In this document: one piece after another, positions 25,145-33,818 of the stretch
Layout of the letters: each line of letters opens with the position of its first letter
How positions within the stretch are numbered: position 1 is the stretch's first letter
DNA from: Phycisphaerales bacterium
Lineage (GTDB): Bacteria; Planctomycetota; Phycisphaerae; Phycisphaerales; UBA1924
Assembly (NCBI GenBank): GCA_016699835.1
Contig: CP064987.1
Span: forward strand, 3,291,796-3,355,795
Direction of reading: 5' to 3'
DNA: 64,000 nt
Program-made: the position numbers and the translations under genes
Notes under the pieces: model-generated
Database searches by the model: none
What the model saw: only the letters and a program-made list of their open reading frames with translations
Told to the model about the DNA's origin: nothing

Positions 25145-27121
25145 TCAGTGCGATGTCGCCTTGGCTGCTGGTTCGCCTGGGAACTGCTTGATGCCTTCCT
25201 GGTTTGGGGTCTTGCCCGTGCCCCTGGATGTGGGGCTTTTCTCGGGGATGATAAACTCGGAGTTGGGGAGGGTGTCGTTGTGCTTCATCGCGGTGTCGGC
25301 GGCGGCGAGCATCGTCTGGTCGGCGTTCTCATAGAGTTCGCGCCAGTTGGTGCGGATCTCGAGTTCGGCGAGGTCGAAGAAGTGGATCGCGGCGGCCTTG
25401 TCGCGCTGGAACTCGGCGTCGTTGCCGTTGCCCGCGTGGGCGGCGAGGTCGGCGTCGAGTTTGGCGAGGGTGCAAGCGAAGGCGTGCATGAGCAGCGCCG
25501 TGTTCGCGAGGCGGGCCTGCATGGTCTGACGCTCGAGCATCTTGACGTCGAGACGCTTGCTCCAGGCCTTGAACTGGTAGGTGTGCTCGCGGGCGAGTTG
25601 GGCGAGGCGATCGGCGAAGGGCCTGAGTTCGGCGGCACGGACGCGGTTGAGTTTCGTGGGTGAGCGACGGATCCCGCCGAAGACCTCGAGGCCCAGGGGG
25701 ATCGCGATCTTCATGATGCGGGTGTTGAAGGAGTTCTTGATCGCCTTGGCGAGGAATCCGCCGACGGACTCGTCGGGGTCTTTCATGAGAGCGTTCTTGA
25801 CGCCCAGCATCTGCTCGGCGAGTTGCTTGCCGCCGTAGCCGAAGATGTAGGCCTGCATGACCTCGTTGGCGCCCTCAACGATGATGTTGATGCGTGAGTC
25901 GCGGAAGACACGCTCGATCTCGTTCTCGGTCATGTAGGACTCGCCGCCCATGATCTGGACGGCGTCGTTGACGGCACGCCAGCCCATCTCGGAGCAGAAG
26001 ACCTTGCACACAGCCGTCTCGACCTGGATGTCCTCGTCGTGGCGGTCGAGCATCCCGGTCGTCATGTACAGCACGGCGTCCATGGCATATGTGAGGGCGG
26101 CCATGCGCGCAATCTTCTGGCGGACGAGTTCCTGCTTGGCGAGGGGCGCCTGGAACTGGAAGCGGGTCTGAGCCCACTTGATGGACTGGTCCATCGCCTT
26201 GCGGGCGCCGCCGAGCATTCCTGCGGAGAGGGTGCAACGCCCGTAGTTGAGGCAGGAGAGGGCGATCTGGAGGCCGCGGCCTTCCTTGCCGAGGAGGTTG
26301 AACTTGGGGACACGCACGCCGTGGAATCGGATGCGGGCCTGCCACGTGCCGCGGATGCCGCACTTGCTGCGGTTCTTCTGGTAGATCTCGACGCCCTGCA
26401 TGTGGGGATGCATGACGAGGGCGGAGATCTTGCCCTTCCCGTCGGGGGTCTTCTCACGGGCCATGACGGTGAAGAGTCCGGAGAGGGCGCCGCTGGTGGC
26501 CCACTTCTTCTCGCCGTAGACGACGTAGTCGTCGCCATCACGTTCGAAGTAGGTCTCGGCGCCGCCAGCGTCGCAGCCGACGTTAGGCTCCGAGAGGCAG
26601 AAGGCGCTGAGCCAGTCCTTGGCGAGGTGCGGGAGCCACTCGCGCTTCTGCGAGTCGTTGCCGAAGAGCATGACGGCCTTGCAGCCGATGGACTGGTGGG
26701 CGGAGACCATGACGGCGGTTGAGCCGCAGGAGTGCCCGATCATCTCGAGGACGCGGTTGTAGGAAGTGATGCCGAGACCGAGGCCGCCGAACTCGCGGGG
26801 GATGGTCATGCCGAGGACGCCGAGTTGGAAGAGCCGATCAACGACCCAGCGGGGGATCTCCTGCTCCTGGTCGATGGCGATCGCCGGGTGTTCGGTCTTC
26901 AGGTATTCATCGAGGCGGGCGAGCAACTGGTCGCACTCGGCCTGCTCCTTGGCGTCGGTCCTGGGATAGGGGAAGTAGTAGTCCTCCTTGACGCGCCCCC
27001 AGAAGAAGTTCTTCATCGGGCCCATCTTGGTCGGCTCGGCACCAAGCCATTCCTCGGCCTGCTCGAGGAGTTTCTTGTCGGCGTCGGAGATGCCCTTGAG
27101 ATTCTTGAGGTCGGCGGACAT
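25145..27121 (-). CDS. Acyl-CoA dehydrogenase, long form
   Basis: This flavoenzyme family makes the first double bond in fatty acyl-CoA oxidation. The 658-residue protein has the N-terminal domain (LFQLGVLGMTIPREFGGLGL), the FAD-binding middle domain (AFCLSEPNVGCDAGG; EKKWATSGALSGLFTV), and the C-terminal helical domain (QIMGGESYMTENEIERVFRD then INIIVEGANEVMQ). An extra C-terminal region of about 170 residues gives the VLCAD/ACAD9-like length. I chose ATG 27121 (MSADLKNLKGISDADKKLLE). Chain-length preference cannot be read from sequence. Confidence 0.92.
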   Translation of the reverse strand: MSADLKNLKGISDADKKLLEQAEEWLGAEPTKMGPMKNFFWGRVKEDYYFPYPRTDAKEQAECDQLLARLDEYLKTEHPAIAIDQEQEIPRWVVDRLFQLGVLGMTIPREFGGLGLGITSYNRVLEMIGHSCGSTAVMVSAHQSIGCKAVMLFGNDSQKREWLPHLAKDWLSAFCLSEPNVGCDAGGAETYFERDGDDYVVYGEKKWATSGALSGLFTVMAREKTPDGKGKISALVMHPHMQGVEIYQKNRSKCGIRGTWQARIRFHGVRVPKFNLLGKEGRGLQIALSCLNYGRCTLSAGMLGGARKAMDQSIKWAQTRFQFQAPLAKQELVRQKIARMAALTYAMDAVLYMTTGMLDRHDEDIQVETAVCKVFCSEMGWRAVNDAVQIMGGESYMTENEIERVFRDSRINIIVEGANEVMQAYIFGYGGKQLAEQMLGVKNALMKDPDESVGGFLAKAIKNSFNTRIMKIAIPLGLEVFGGIRRSPTKLNRVRAAELRPFADRLAQLAREHTYQFKAWSKRLDVKMLERQTMQARLANTALLMHAFACTLAKLDADLAAHAGNGNDAEFQRDKAAAIHFFDLAELEIRTNWRELYENADQTMLAAADTAMKHNDTLPNSEFIIPEKSPTSRGTGKTPNQEGIKQFPGEPAAKATSH

Positions 27122-27332
27122 GGTCGGCTCCCGTGGAGAGGGTTGGAGTGGGTCGTGCACGCGATGGAGGACTCGGAGCGGGGCACGGCTGCGATAGCCA
27201 TGCGAGGCATCGCCCCAAAGAAATACCAAACGCACGCAGTGTACTTGAGTTTAGGATCGAAAGACGCACCAGGCGGTCCCGAGGACATTCCGAACGTGGC
27301 TAACTGCCTGTGGGCACTATGGTGTTGGAATC

Positions 27333-27548
27333 ATGCCGATCGAGAGCCTCTTGGCCATCTTCACACACACGATCCAGACGGGCACGGTGACGCTCGCCCA
27401 GTCGGCCACAGGCTCGGCACAACTTGGACGAGAGATCGCCCAAGAGGCGTCGAAACGCGGACTGTACCCACTGGTGCTGATCGTGGGCGGGATCCTGCTG
27501 ATCGCGATCCTATGGATCGGCGTGAAGTACTCTGCGCGGGAGGATTAG
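27333..27548 (+). CDS. Small single-pass membrane protein
   Basis: The 71-residue protein has a helical N-terminal half and one clear transmembrane segment (YPLVLIVGGILLIAILWIGV), ending KYSARED. This suggests an N-out, C-in or reverse single-pass anchor. I recognise no family. The 211 bp upstream of it hold no other gene. Confidence 0.6.
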   Translation: MPIESLLAIFTHTIQTGTVTLAQSATGSAQLGREIAQEASKRGLYPLVLIVGGILLIAILWIGVKYSARED

Positions 27549-27603
27549 TTCCTCGCAGCCTCGGATGCTCACGACGCTGCCGACTCATGAGAAGTCTGGT
27601 GAC

Positions 27604-28368
27604 TCACCTCCCGACGTGCCCGCATTCGGGGCACGGAGCGAGGCGATCGAGACCCTTGAGGTCATAGGCGCATCTCGTGCAACGCCCTGACGCGCTGCGG
27701 CGGTGGCGGAGAATCACGCGGTCGAATCGAAGAACTCCCGACGCGGCGACGCCCGTGCTCGCTCCGAGGAGCCAGAGGGGGATGTTCAAGACGAACGAGC
27801 AGATGGTGTATGGGGTCGGGCTCGACGGCGCGGCGAACGCGAGCGTGCCCCGTTGCCAGTCGTGCCAGTTGTGAAAATAGGTCGCACGTTCGCGGAGGGG
27901 GACCGAGGCGACGGGGTGGCCGACGCCGCGCGCCGGGAAGGTGAAGGCGTCGAGTCGCCACGCGGCACCGAAGAGGCTCGGCGACCAGTCGATCGTGCTG
28001 TCGTGCGTGATCCGGCGATGGGAATAGAGAACACCGTTCTCGATGACCACCATCCATCGCTGGTCTGGCGGGAAAAATGTTGGCATGCCTCCTCCCCACC
28101 CGATTCCCCAGATACTTATTGGGATTCCACTTGGGCGACCCACACACTCTGTCGCGGTAGAAGGCTGCGAGGCCTCAATCCATACGGCGCGTCGCCAGGA
28201 GATCGGCCACATCACGAGCGATGCGGCACTGACGACGAGAAGAACGCCTCCGGCGCAGCGCCGCATGAGCACCAGCCCCGCGAGAATCCACGAGCCTGGA
28301 TGGCGCGTGGTTTCGTGCGTGTCGGAAGAAGACTGCGACTGCTCCTCGTGTGATCCGACGTGGGCCAT
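27604..28368 (-). CDS. Membrane protein with C-terminal zinc ribbon D
   Basis: The 254-residue protein has a hydrophobic segment at about 37-60 (GGVLLVVSAASLVMWPISW), an extracytoplasmic-looking Trp-rich middle, a second membrane segment near 195-220, and a C-terminal zinc ribbon of the local type (CTRCAYDLKGL then CPECGHVGR). Here the ribbon is at the C-terminus, the reverse of proteins A-C. The start is uncertain: ATG 28368 (MAHVGSHEEQ) is taken, and an internal Met just before the first membrane segment is the alternative. Function is unknown. Confidence 0.65.
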   Translation of the reverse strand: MAHVGSHEEQSQSSSDTHETTRHPGSWILAGLVLMRRCAGGVLLVVSAASLVMWPISWRRAVWIEASQPSTATECVGRPSGIPISIWGIGWGGGMPTFFPPDQRWMVVIENGVLYSHRRITHDSTIDWSPSLFGAAWRLDAFTFPARGVGHPVASVPLRERATYFHNWHDWQRGTLAFAAPSSPTPYTICSFVLNIPLWLLGASTGVAASGVLRFDRVILRHRRSASGRCTRCAYDLKGLDRLAPCPECGHVGR

Positions 28369-28568
28369 GTGAACGTCTGACGCGGGACGTGACGCGTGGT
28401 TCCGGCATGTCATGCGGACGATGTGTGCCATCACTGCTTTTGCTACGAGAGCCTGATGATCTCGCAGGGCGCCAAACGCCAGCGAGCCGCCCGCTTCTCG
28501 CGTGGTATAGGGTTTCGGGACATCGGCACGACCAGCGCGCGAGCGCGGAGCGAACCCGGAGGAATGAC

Positions 28569-29123
28569 ATGGCGAAGGCGGCGAAGAAGAAGGTCGGGTC
28601 TGGGCGTTCCGTAGGGAAGGCGACGGCGTTACCGGCGTTGCGGCCAACGGGTGCGGGGCATGCAAAAACCAAGGCCAGGGGTGCGAAACTAGCAACCGTG
28701 AGCAACGGCCCGCGTCTCCTCGCCGGCGGCAATCCGCAGATCGCGAAGGGCGATGGAGCGGGGCCTGTGCGGGCGTTCATCGACGCGATGCCCGGGTGGA
28801 AACGCGACGTCGGGCGGCGGCTGGACGCGCTGGTTGTGGAACTCGTGCCCGATGTGAAGAAGGCGGTGCGTTGGAACTCGCCGTTCTTTGGGGTGGAGAA
28901 GGAGGACGGCTCGATCGGATGGTTTATGAGCCTGCACTGCATTACGCGCTACGTGAAAGTCGCGTTCTTCGATGGAACGCGGTTGGAGCCAATGCCGGCG
29001 GAAGAGTCGAAGAAGGAAGGGATTCGATATTGCCACATCTTCGAGGATGTCGGCCTGGATGAGATGCAGATGCGATCGTGGATCATGCAGGCGGCGCGGC
29101 TGCCTGGCATGAGTTGGTTCTGA
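28569..29123 (+). CDS. DUF1801 domain-containing protein
   Basis: The 184-residue protein starts with an Ala/Lys/Gly-rich basic tail of about 55 residues, then a DUF1801 domain (VRAFIDAMPGWKRDVGRRLD; VKKAVRWNSPFFGVEKED; GWFMSLHCITRYVKVAFFDG). DUF1801 proteins resemble the frataxin-like YdhG fold; their function is unclear. GGAGG six bases upstream supports the ATG. Confidence 0.8.
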   Translation: MAKAAKKKVGSGRSVGKATALPALRPTGAGHAKTKARGAKLATVSNGPRLLAGGNPQIAKGDGAGPVRAFIDAMPGWKRDVGRRLDALVVELVPDVKKAVRWNSPFFGVEKEDGSIGWFMSLHCITRYVKVAFFDGTRLEPMPAEESKKEGIRYCHIFEDVGLDEMQMRSWIMQAARLPGMSWF

Positions 29124-29139
29124 TGGGCGGCATTGCCGA

Positions 29140-30081
29140 TCAGGACTTCGCGACCAGCGAGGCGATGGCGGGCGCGAGGTGCGGGAACTCGAACTGGAAG
29201 CCCTCGTCTTCGAGGCGTTTGGAGACGAGGTATCGGCCATAGAGCGCGAGTTCCGGGTCGGTCTTGAGGAGGAGTGTGGCGCCGAGGCGGACCATCCATG
29301 ACGTCGCTGGAAAGCCGATGGGCATCCCGATGGCTCTGCGGAGCGTGCGCATGAACTCACGCTGAGAGACGGGGTTCGGCGCGGTGGCGATGTAGGCGCC
29401 ATGCATGGTGGCGTCGGTGATCGCACGCTCAAAGAGGCGATTCATGTCGGCCTCGTGGATCCAACTCATGCCTTGGGTTCCCGTGCCCACGGTGCCGCCG
29501 AGGCCGAGTCGTGCGAGAGAGATCAGTCGAGCGAGTGCCCCACCGCCGGCGCCACGATCGCGCCCGATCACGAAACTGGTGCGGAGGACGGCCTGCCTTT
29601 GTGTAGGAAGGACGCTCTGTGCAAAGGCTTCTTCCCAGGCGCGCCCGACGGTTGGGGCGAAACCGAGGCCGAATGGTGAATCTTCGTTACAGAGGACATC
29701 GGGAGGATCGCCGTAGATGTGGGCCGTGCTCATCTGGACCCAGACGGGCGGCGGCGATTCGACGAGTCGCATGGCCTGGCCAAGAACTCGCGTGGCCTCG
29801 ATGCGAGAACGGAGGATCTCGTCCTGGTGATCCGGGGTCTTGATGCAGTCGACGGAGCGGCCGACGAGATTGACAAGGGCGCGTGCGTTGTGGAGTTCGT
29901 GGTGCCAGTGGTCGAGCGTTCGCGCGTCCCAGGCAACGTGCCGCCAAGGGCCGGTGGGCTTTGGGGCGTGACGAGAGAGGATGACGACGGTTGCCCCTTT
30001 GGCGGCAAGGTGGTGGGCGAGGGAGACGCCGAGGTATCCGCTCCCGCCGGCGATCACGATGGTGCCGGTGATGGGGCCCAT
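29140..30081 (-). CDS. TIGR01777 (SDR39U1-type) NAD(P)-dependent epimerase family protein
   Basis: The 313-residue protein has the extended-SDR Rossmann motif [17 protein letters not shown] at the start, [20 protein letters not shown] in place of the usual N-L-A-G-x-x-I segment, and [17 protein letters not shown] in the C-terminal half. The family is widespread and its substrate is unknown; plant and cyanobacterial members act in cell division. It converges with the DUF1801 gene across 16 bp. Confidence 0.85.
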   Translation of the reverse strand: MGPITGTIVIAGGSGYLGVSLAHHLAAKGATVVILSRHAPKPTGPWRHVAWDARTLDHWHHELHNARALVNLVGRSVDCIKTPDHQDEILRSRIEATRVLGQAMRLVESPPPVWVQMSTAHIYGDPPDVLCNEDSPFGLGFAPTVGRAWEEAFAQSVLPTQRQAVLRTSFVIGRDRGAGGGALARLISLARLGLGGTVGTGTQGMSWIHEADMNRLFERAITDATMHGAYIATAPNPVSQREFMRTLRRAIGMPIGFPATSWMVRLGATLLLKTDPELALYGRYLVSKRLEDEGFQFEFPHLAPAIASLVAKS

Positions 30082-30208
30082 GGGATGATGGTACTGGCGA
30101 ATGGGCGCAGAGACTGATGCAAGGAAGCGGCTGAAATGGCGGGGTATTGTGGCGAAAAGTGGAGATTATTGACTGTGATTGTGGTTGGCGCTATTCTTCG
30201 CCCCTGAT

Positions 30209-30282
<74 letters not shown>

Positions 30283-30329
30283 TTGCCCGGGTCGTCCAGA
30301 AACTGGCCGACCCACCCGTTAGAAGTGAA

Positions 30330-30357
30330 CGCCCCGACCGCAAGGCCGGGGCGTTTG
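30330..30357 (+). terminator. Terminator of tRNA-fMet
   Basis: A ten-pair stem (CGCCCCGACC with GGCCGGGGCG, one mismatch, loop GCAA) is followed by TTTGCGTTT. It starts 48 bp after the tRNA 3' end. Confidence 0.85.
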
Positions 30358-30407
30358 CGTTTCCGGGCCGCGTTTTGCCGAGTCTCTCGACATGCCCCAC
30401 CGCGGGA

Positions 30408-30434
30408 AGTCTCACTGACTTGCGCCGTGAGACT
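30408..30434. promoter_or_regulatory. Inverted repeat AGTCTCAC / GTGAGACT in the left end
   Basis: AGTCTCAC and its exact reverse complement GTGAGACT are separated by 11 bases. Further AGTCTC or GTCTC copies lie at 30381, 30480 and 30488-30510. The cluster sits in a 380-bp gene-free stretch between the tRNA terminator and the first element gene, a place where recombinase or regulator sites are expected. The 30283-30706 stretch otherwise holds nothing supported. Confidence 0.45.
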
Positions 30435-30706
30435 CACGGGGCGCGGCATCTGGCATGCGGGGACGCGTCCAAACCCCAAAAGTCTCAGAGTCTCTGCGTC
30501 TCACCCTGCACGCCGTTATAGCCGTGACCCGACAGCTCGTGGGTCGGCAACACATGGCGAGTTCGGCAGGGGCGACGGCGATTTCGAACGCAAACTCGGT
30601 TGGTGTGATGCCGACGCATCGGCTCGCTTCGCGTGGGCGTTCCAGCGAGCGTGCTGGCGAAGCTGCCACACGAATCGAAACCAGTTGTGCGTTCACATGC
30701 CCAGTG

Positions 30707-30746
30707 CGGACAGCCCGCCTCCGCGTGGCGTATGTAGCCGGGGAGA
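30707..30746 (+). promoter_or_regulatory. Conserved 40-bp element, copy 1
   Basis: GCGGACAG, 15 bases, then CGTATGTAGCCGGGGAG. It shares GGACAG-N15-CGTATGTAGCCGGG with copies at 44859 and 58373. Just downstream a nine-pair hairpin (GAGAAGGCA with TGCCTTCTC) spans 30743-30765. It precedes the integration cassette. It reads either as a promoter for the element's own sigma factor or as a leader RNA. Confidence 0.6.
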
Positions 30747-30813
30747 AGGCATGCCTTGCCTTCTCGCCCCCACGCCACCTCAATCGTCCGACGACGAGCC
30801 GGGAGCACCACCG

Positions 30814-31053
30814 ATGGTTGCCAATGACGATGACGCCAATCTGTCCGCCGACCAGCGCCGCCGCGAGGTAATCGCCATCCTCGCGACCGGCGCGATGCGA
30901 TGGCACCGGCGTGCCAAGGCGACGGGCCTTGTTGTTGGCACGGTTGAAGCTGCCACACACGCCCCGACACCGCAGCATCAAGAAGAAGCGGACATCGAAC
31001 TTGAACTGGGCGAGGAAGCCGGCCTCAGTGTGTCTGACCGTACCGCGCGTTAG
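30814..31053 (+). CDS. Small protein of the DUF2924-recombinase cassette
   Basis: The 79-residue protein contains LSADQRRREVIAILATGAMR, a motif typical of the short ORF that precedes DUF2924 and large serine recombinase genes in many bacteria. A variable acidic tail follows. ATG 30814 has GGGAG nine bases upstream. An in-frame ATG at 30751 next to the conserved element would add 21 residues. Its function is unknown; its constant neighbourhood suggests a role with the recombinase. Confidence 0.65.
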   Translation: MVANDDDANLSADQRRREVIAILATGAMRWHRRAKATGLVVGTVEAATHAPTPQHQEEADIELELGEEAGLSVSDRTAR

Positions 31054-31079
31054 CGGTGCGGGCATCTGGAGACTTGCCC

Positions 31080-31568
31080 ATGACGATAACCGTTTCGAAG
31101 GATCTCGCGGCGCTGGAAAAGATGACGATCGGCGAATTGCACGATCGCTACGCCGAGCTCTTCGGCGAGCGGATTCAGAGCCGCCACCGCATCTACCTCG
31201 TCCGCCGCATCGCGTGGCGCATCCAGGCCAACGCCGAAAGTGGCTTGTCCGAACGAGCCCGTGTCCGAGCGGCCCAACTCGCCAACCCGACCGACGTGCG
31301 GCGTACGCCGCCCAAGTGGGCCACGCTCGGGGAGGCCCCCAAGGACGCCAAGAAGGTCGCCCTCGCCGCCACGGCGGACCCACGGCTACCACCCGCGGGA
31401 ACGGCGATCGTCCGGGACTACCGGGGCCAGACGGTGCGGGTCGTGGTGCTGGCGGACGGGTTCGAGTTCGAGGGTGAGCGCTACCGCTCCCTGTCGGCGA
31501 TCGCCAAGGCGGTCACCGGATCGCACATCAACGGATTCCGGTTCTTCAACCTGGAGGGCCGTCGATGA
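31080..31568 (+). CDS. DUF2924 domain-containing protein
   Basis: The 162-residue protein shows the DUF2924 pattern: LEKMTIGELHDRYAELFGE, RHRIYLVRRIAWRIQA, and the C-terminal part with GTAIVRDYRGQTVRVVVLAD and YRSLSAIAKAVTGSHINGFR. The C-terminal half resembles a small DNA-binding module. It overlaps the recombinase start (ATGA) and belongs to the conserved integration cassette. Function is not established. Confidence 0.88.
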   Translation: MTITVSKDLAALEKMTIGELHDRYAELFGERIQSRHRIYLVRRIAWRIQANAESGLSERARVRAAQLANPTDVRRTPPKWATLGEAPKDAKKVALAATADPRLPPAGTAIVRDYRGQTVRVVVLADGFEFEGERYRSLSAIAKAVTGSHINGFRFFNLEGRR

Positions 31569-33154
31569 GCAGAGGCACCCAGAACGGAAAGCACGCCGCC
31601 ACTCCGCCTCCGCAATGTCGCTGCGCGATCTACACCCGAAAGTCGAGCGAGGAGGGGCTCAAGCAGGAGTTCAACTCCCTCGACGCCCAGCGTGAGGCGG
31701 CGGAGGCGTACGTCGCCAGCCAGCGGAACGAGGGATGGTCAGCGCTTCCCGATCGATACGACGACGGCGGATTCTCGGGGGGCAACGTCGATCGGCCTGG
31801 CCTCAAGAGCCTGATGGCCGACATCGAGGCGGGCAAAATCGACTGCGTGGTGGTCTACAAGGTGGACCGTCTGTCCCGGTCGCTGATGGACTTCGCGCGC
31901 CTCATGGAGGTCTTTGATCGCCACAAGGTTTCGTTCGTCTCGGTTACCCAGCACTTCAACACGACTCATTCGATGGGCCGGCTCACGCTCAACATCCTCC
32001 TGTCGTTCGCCCAGTTCGAGCGTGAGATCATCGGCGAGCGCATCCGGGACAAGATCGCGGCAGCGAAGAAGCGGGGCAAATGGGGCGGCGGTCCGCCGCC
32101 GTTCGGGTACGACGTCGACCGCTCGAACGGAAGCGCACGCCTCGTCGTCAACCCGGCTGAGGCGTCGCGGGTTCGCCACATCTTTGAGCGGTACCTCCAA
32201 CTCGGGTCGTTGCTGTCGGTCGGTGAAGATCTCTGCAAACGCGGCTGGAAGACCAAATCGTGGCGAACGAAGGCGGGCGTGGTTCGCGGAGGCGTGGAAT
32301 GGGACCGGCACTCGGTGTACTGCACGCTGACGAATCCGATCTACATGGGCAAGGTGGTCCACAAGGGCGAGACGTACCAGGGGCAGCACGAGGCCATAGT
32401 TGAGGAGGAGACGTTCCGGCGTGCTCACGTGCTGATGCAGAAGAATTCACGGACCCGCGGCAACGAACTGCGGAACCAGTTCGGGGCGCTCCTGCGCAAA
32501 CTGCTGTACTGCAAGGGGTGCGGCAGCGCGATGGTCCACACCTTTACCCGGCGTGGGAACAAGGCGTATCGGTACTACGTCTGCTGCAACGCCATCAAGA
32601 AGGGCCGCGCTCGTTGCCAGAGTGGTTCGCTGCCCGCCCTTGAGATCGAGAAGGCGGTCGTCGAACAGATCCGGTGCGTCGGCCAGGACCAGAGCGTTCT
32701 GGAGGAGACGCTCTCGGCATCGCGGGCTCAAGCAGACGCGGCCATCGAGCAGTTGGACGCCGAGCTGCGCATTGTCAACCGTGGTCTGGGGCGCAATCAC
32801 GCCGAGATCCGCCGCCTGGCAACCACCGAGCCAGCGTCCTCCAGGTCCGCGGGCCGCATCACCGACCTCAACGACCAGATCCGCGAGGCGGAGCGGCGGG
32901 CCAGCGACATTGGGGCCGCCGTAGAACGCCACCGAGCGGAAGTGCTCTCAGCCGAAGACCTCCACGCGGCGTTTGCCGACTTCGACAACGTCTGGACCGC
33001 GCTCGCGCCCCGAGAACAGGTCCGGATGCTCCAGTTGCTGATCAACAAGGTCGTCTTCGACGCCCTCGACAGCAGCATCGAGGTGTCGTTCTACCCGTCG
33101 GGCGTGAAGGCGCTGGCGGGCGGGAACGTGGAAGGACCGGAGGCCCAGGCATGA
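31565..33154 (+). CDS. Large serine recombinase
   Basis: This 529-residue site-specific recombinase has the N-terminal resolvase domain with AIYTRKSSEEG (catalytic Ser likely 27), SLDAQREAAEAYV and YKVDRLSRSLMDFARLMEVF, then the recombinase domain, a zinc ribbon (LLYCKGCGSAMVHTFTRRG with CCNAIKKGRARC), and a C-terminal coiled coil. It should integrate and excise the element. It starts in an ATGA overlap with the DUF2924 gene and ends in an ATGA overlap with the HTH gene, so the three are translationally coupled. Confidence 0.95.
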   Translation: MSRGTQNGKHAATPPPQCRCAIYTRKSSEEGLKQEFNSLDAQREAAEAYVASQRNEGWSALPDRYDDGGFSGGNVDRPGLKSLMADIEAGKIDCVVVYKVDRLSRSLMDFARLMEVFDRHKVSFVSVTQHFNTTHSMGRLTLNILLSFAQFEREIIGERIRDKIAAAKKRGKWGGGPPPFGYDVDRSNGSARLVVNPAEASRVRHIFERYLQLGSLLSVGEDLCKRGWKTKSWRTKAGVVRGGVEWDRHSVYCTLTNPIYMGKVVHKGETYQGQHEAIVEEETFRRAHVLMQKNSRTRGNELRNQFGALLRKLLYCKGCGSAMVHTFTRRGNKAYRYYVCCNAIKKGRARCQSGSLPALEIEKAVVEQIRCVGQDQSVLEETLSASRAQADAAIEQLDAELRIVNRGLGRNHAEIRRLATTEPASSRSAGRITDLNDQIREAERRASDIGAAVERHRAEVLSAEDLHAAFADFDNVWTALAPREQVRMLQLLINKVVFDALDSSIEVSFYPSGVKALAGGNVEGPEAQA

Positions 33155-33546
33155 TCACCGTCAAGACGAAGGTCTTCTTCAACCGCGCCGCACACGGGCG
33201 CAAGACGATCGACACGAAGCCCGCCGCTCGCGTGGCCGTGGACCCCGGCCGCGTGCCGCGGATCTCCCGCCTGATGGCGCTGGCGATCCATTTCGACGAG
33301 ATGATCCGCGCCGGCAAGGTCGCCAACATCTCCGAGATCGCCCGGCTGACGCACGTCACCCAGCCTCGGATCACGCAGCTGATGAATCTCTGCCACCTCG
33401 CGCCGGATATTCAGGAGGAGATCCTGTTCCTGCCGCTGGTGATGAGTGGGCGCGATCCCATCCACGAGCACATGCTGCGCGACGTGGCCTGCGTGATGGA
33501 CTGGATGGAGCAACGGCGGCGATGGGGATCGCTGCCACGCCGCTGA
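33151..33546 (+). CDS. HTH protein coupled to the recombinase
   Basis: The 131-residue protein has a helix-turn-helix (ISEIARLTHVTQPRITQLMN, about 68-87), close to the ParB/KorB-type HTH. It follows the recombinase with an ATGA overlap, as in many such cassettes. A role as recombination directionality factor or regulator is plausible but not shown. Confidence 0.8.
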   Translation: MITVKTKVFFNRAAHGRKTIDTKPAARVAVDPGRVPRISRLMALAIHFDEMIRAGKVANISEIARLTHVTQPRITQLMNLCHLAPDIQEEILFLPLVMSGRDPIHEHMLRDVACVMDWMEQRRRWGSLPRR

Positions 33547-33549
33547 CAA

Positions 33550-33708
33550 CTACTTCTTCTTGTTGTCGTAGCGACCCGTGTCGCCGTTCCCCTTCTTGGG
33601 CATGACCTCGACTGACGACCCTCGGGGGTTGGCCTTGGCCTGATCGACAGACTTCAGGCGGCCCGTCTCATTGTCCCGACCGATCTTGAATCCCTTGGAC
33701 TTCGACAT
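33550..33708 (-). CDS. Small basic protein next to the restriction cluster
   Basis: The 52-residue protein (MSKSKGFKIGRDNETGRLKS start, ending DTGRYDNKKK) is basic and hydrophilic. Similar small ORFs occur in recombinase and restriction neighbourhoods, without known function. It is the only reverse-strand gene between 30.3 and 53.5 kb and ends three bases from the HTH gene stop. Confidence 0.65.
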   Translation of the reverse strand: MSKSKGFKIGRDNETGRLKSVDQAKANPRGSSVEVMPKKGNGDTGRYDNKKK

Positions 33709-33785
33709 AGCGTCTACTCCATTTTGACGCGGGCTGTCGGATCTACCCTGATCCGCTGGCTTTGACCCGCTGGTTATGATACCCT

Positions 33786-33808
33786 GTCCACGTTCACTGA
33801 ACATGGAC
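33786..33808 (+). promoter_or_regulatory. Palindromic operator upstream of hsdM
   Basis: GTCCACGTTCA and TGAACATGGAC form a 23-bp palindrome with one mismatch, centred on GTTCACTGAAC. It ends 10 bp before the hsdM ATG, and a TATGAT -10-like hexamer lies five bases upstream. The 17-base core recurs at 41908-41924. It is the expected target of a dimeric HTH repressor; the XRE protein at 40805 is the natural candidate. Confidence 0.7.
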
Positions 33809-33818
33809 GGAGTACAAA

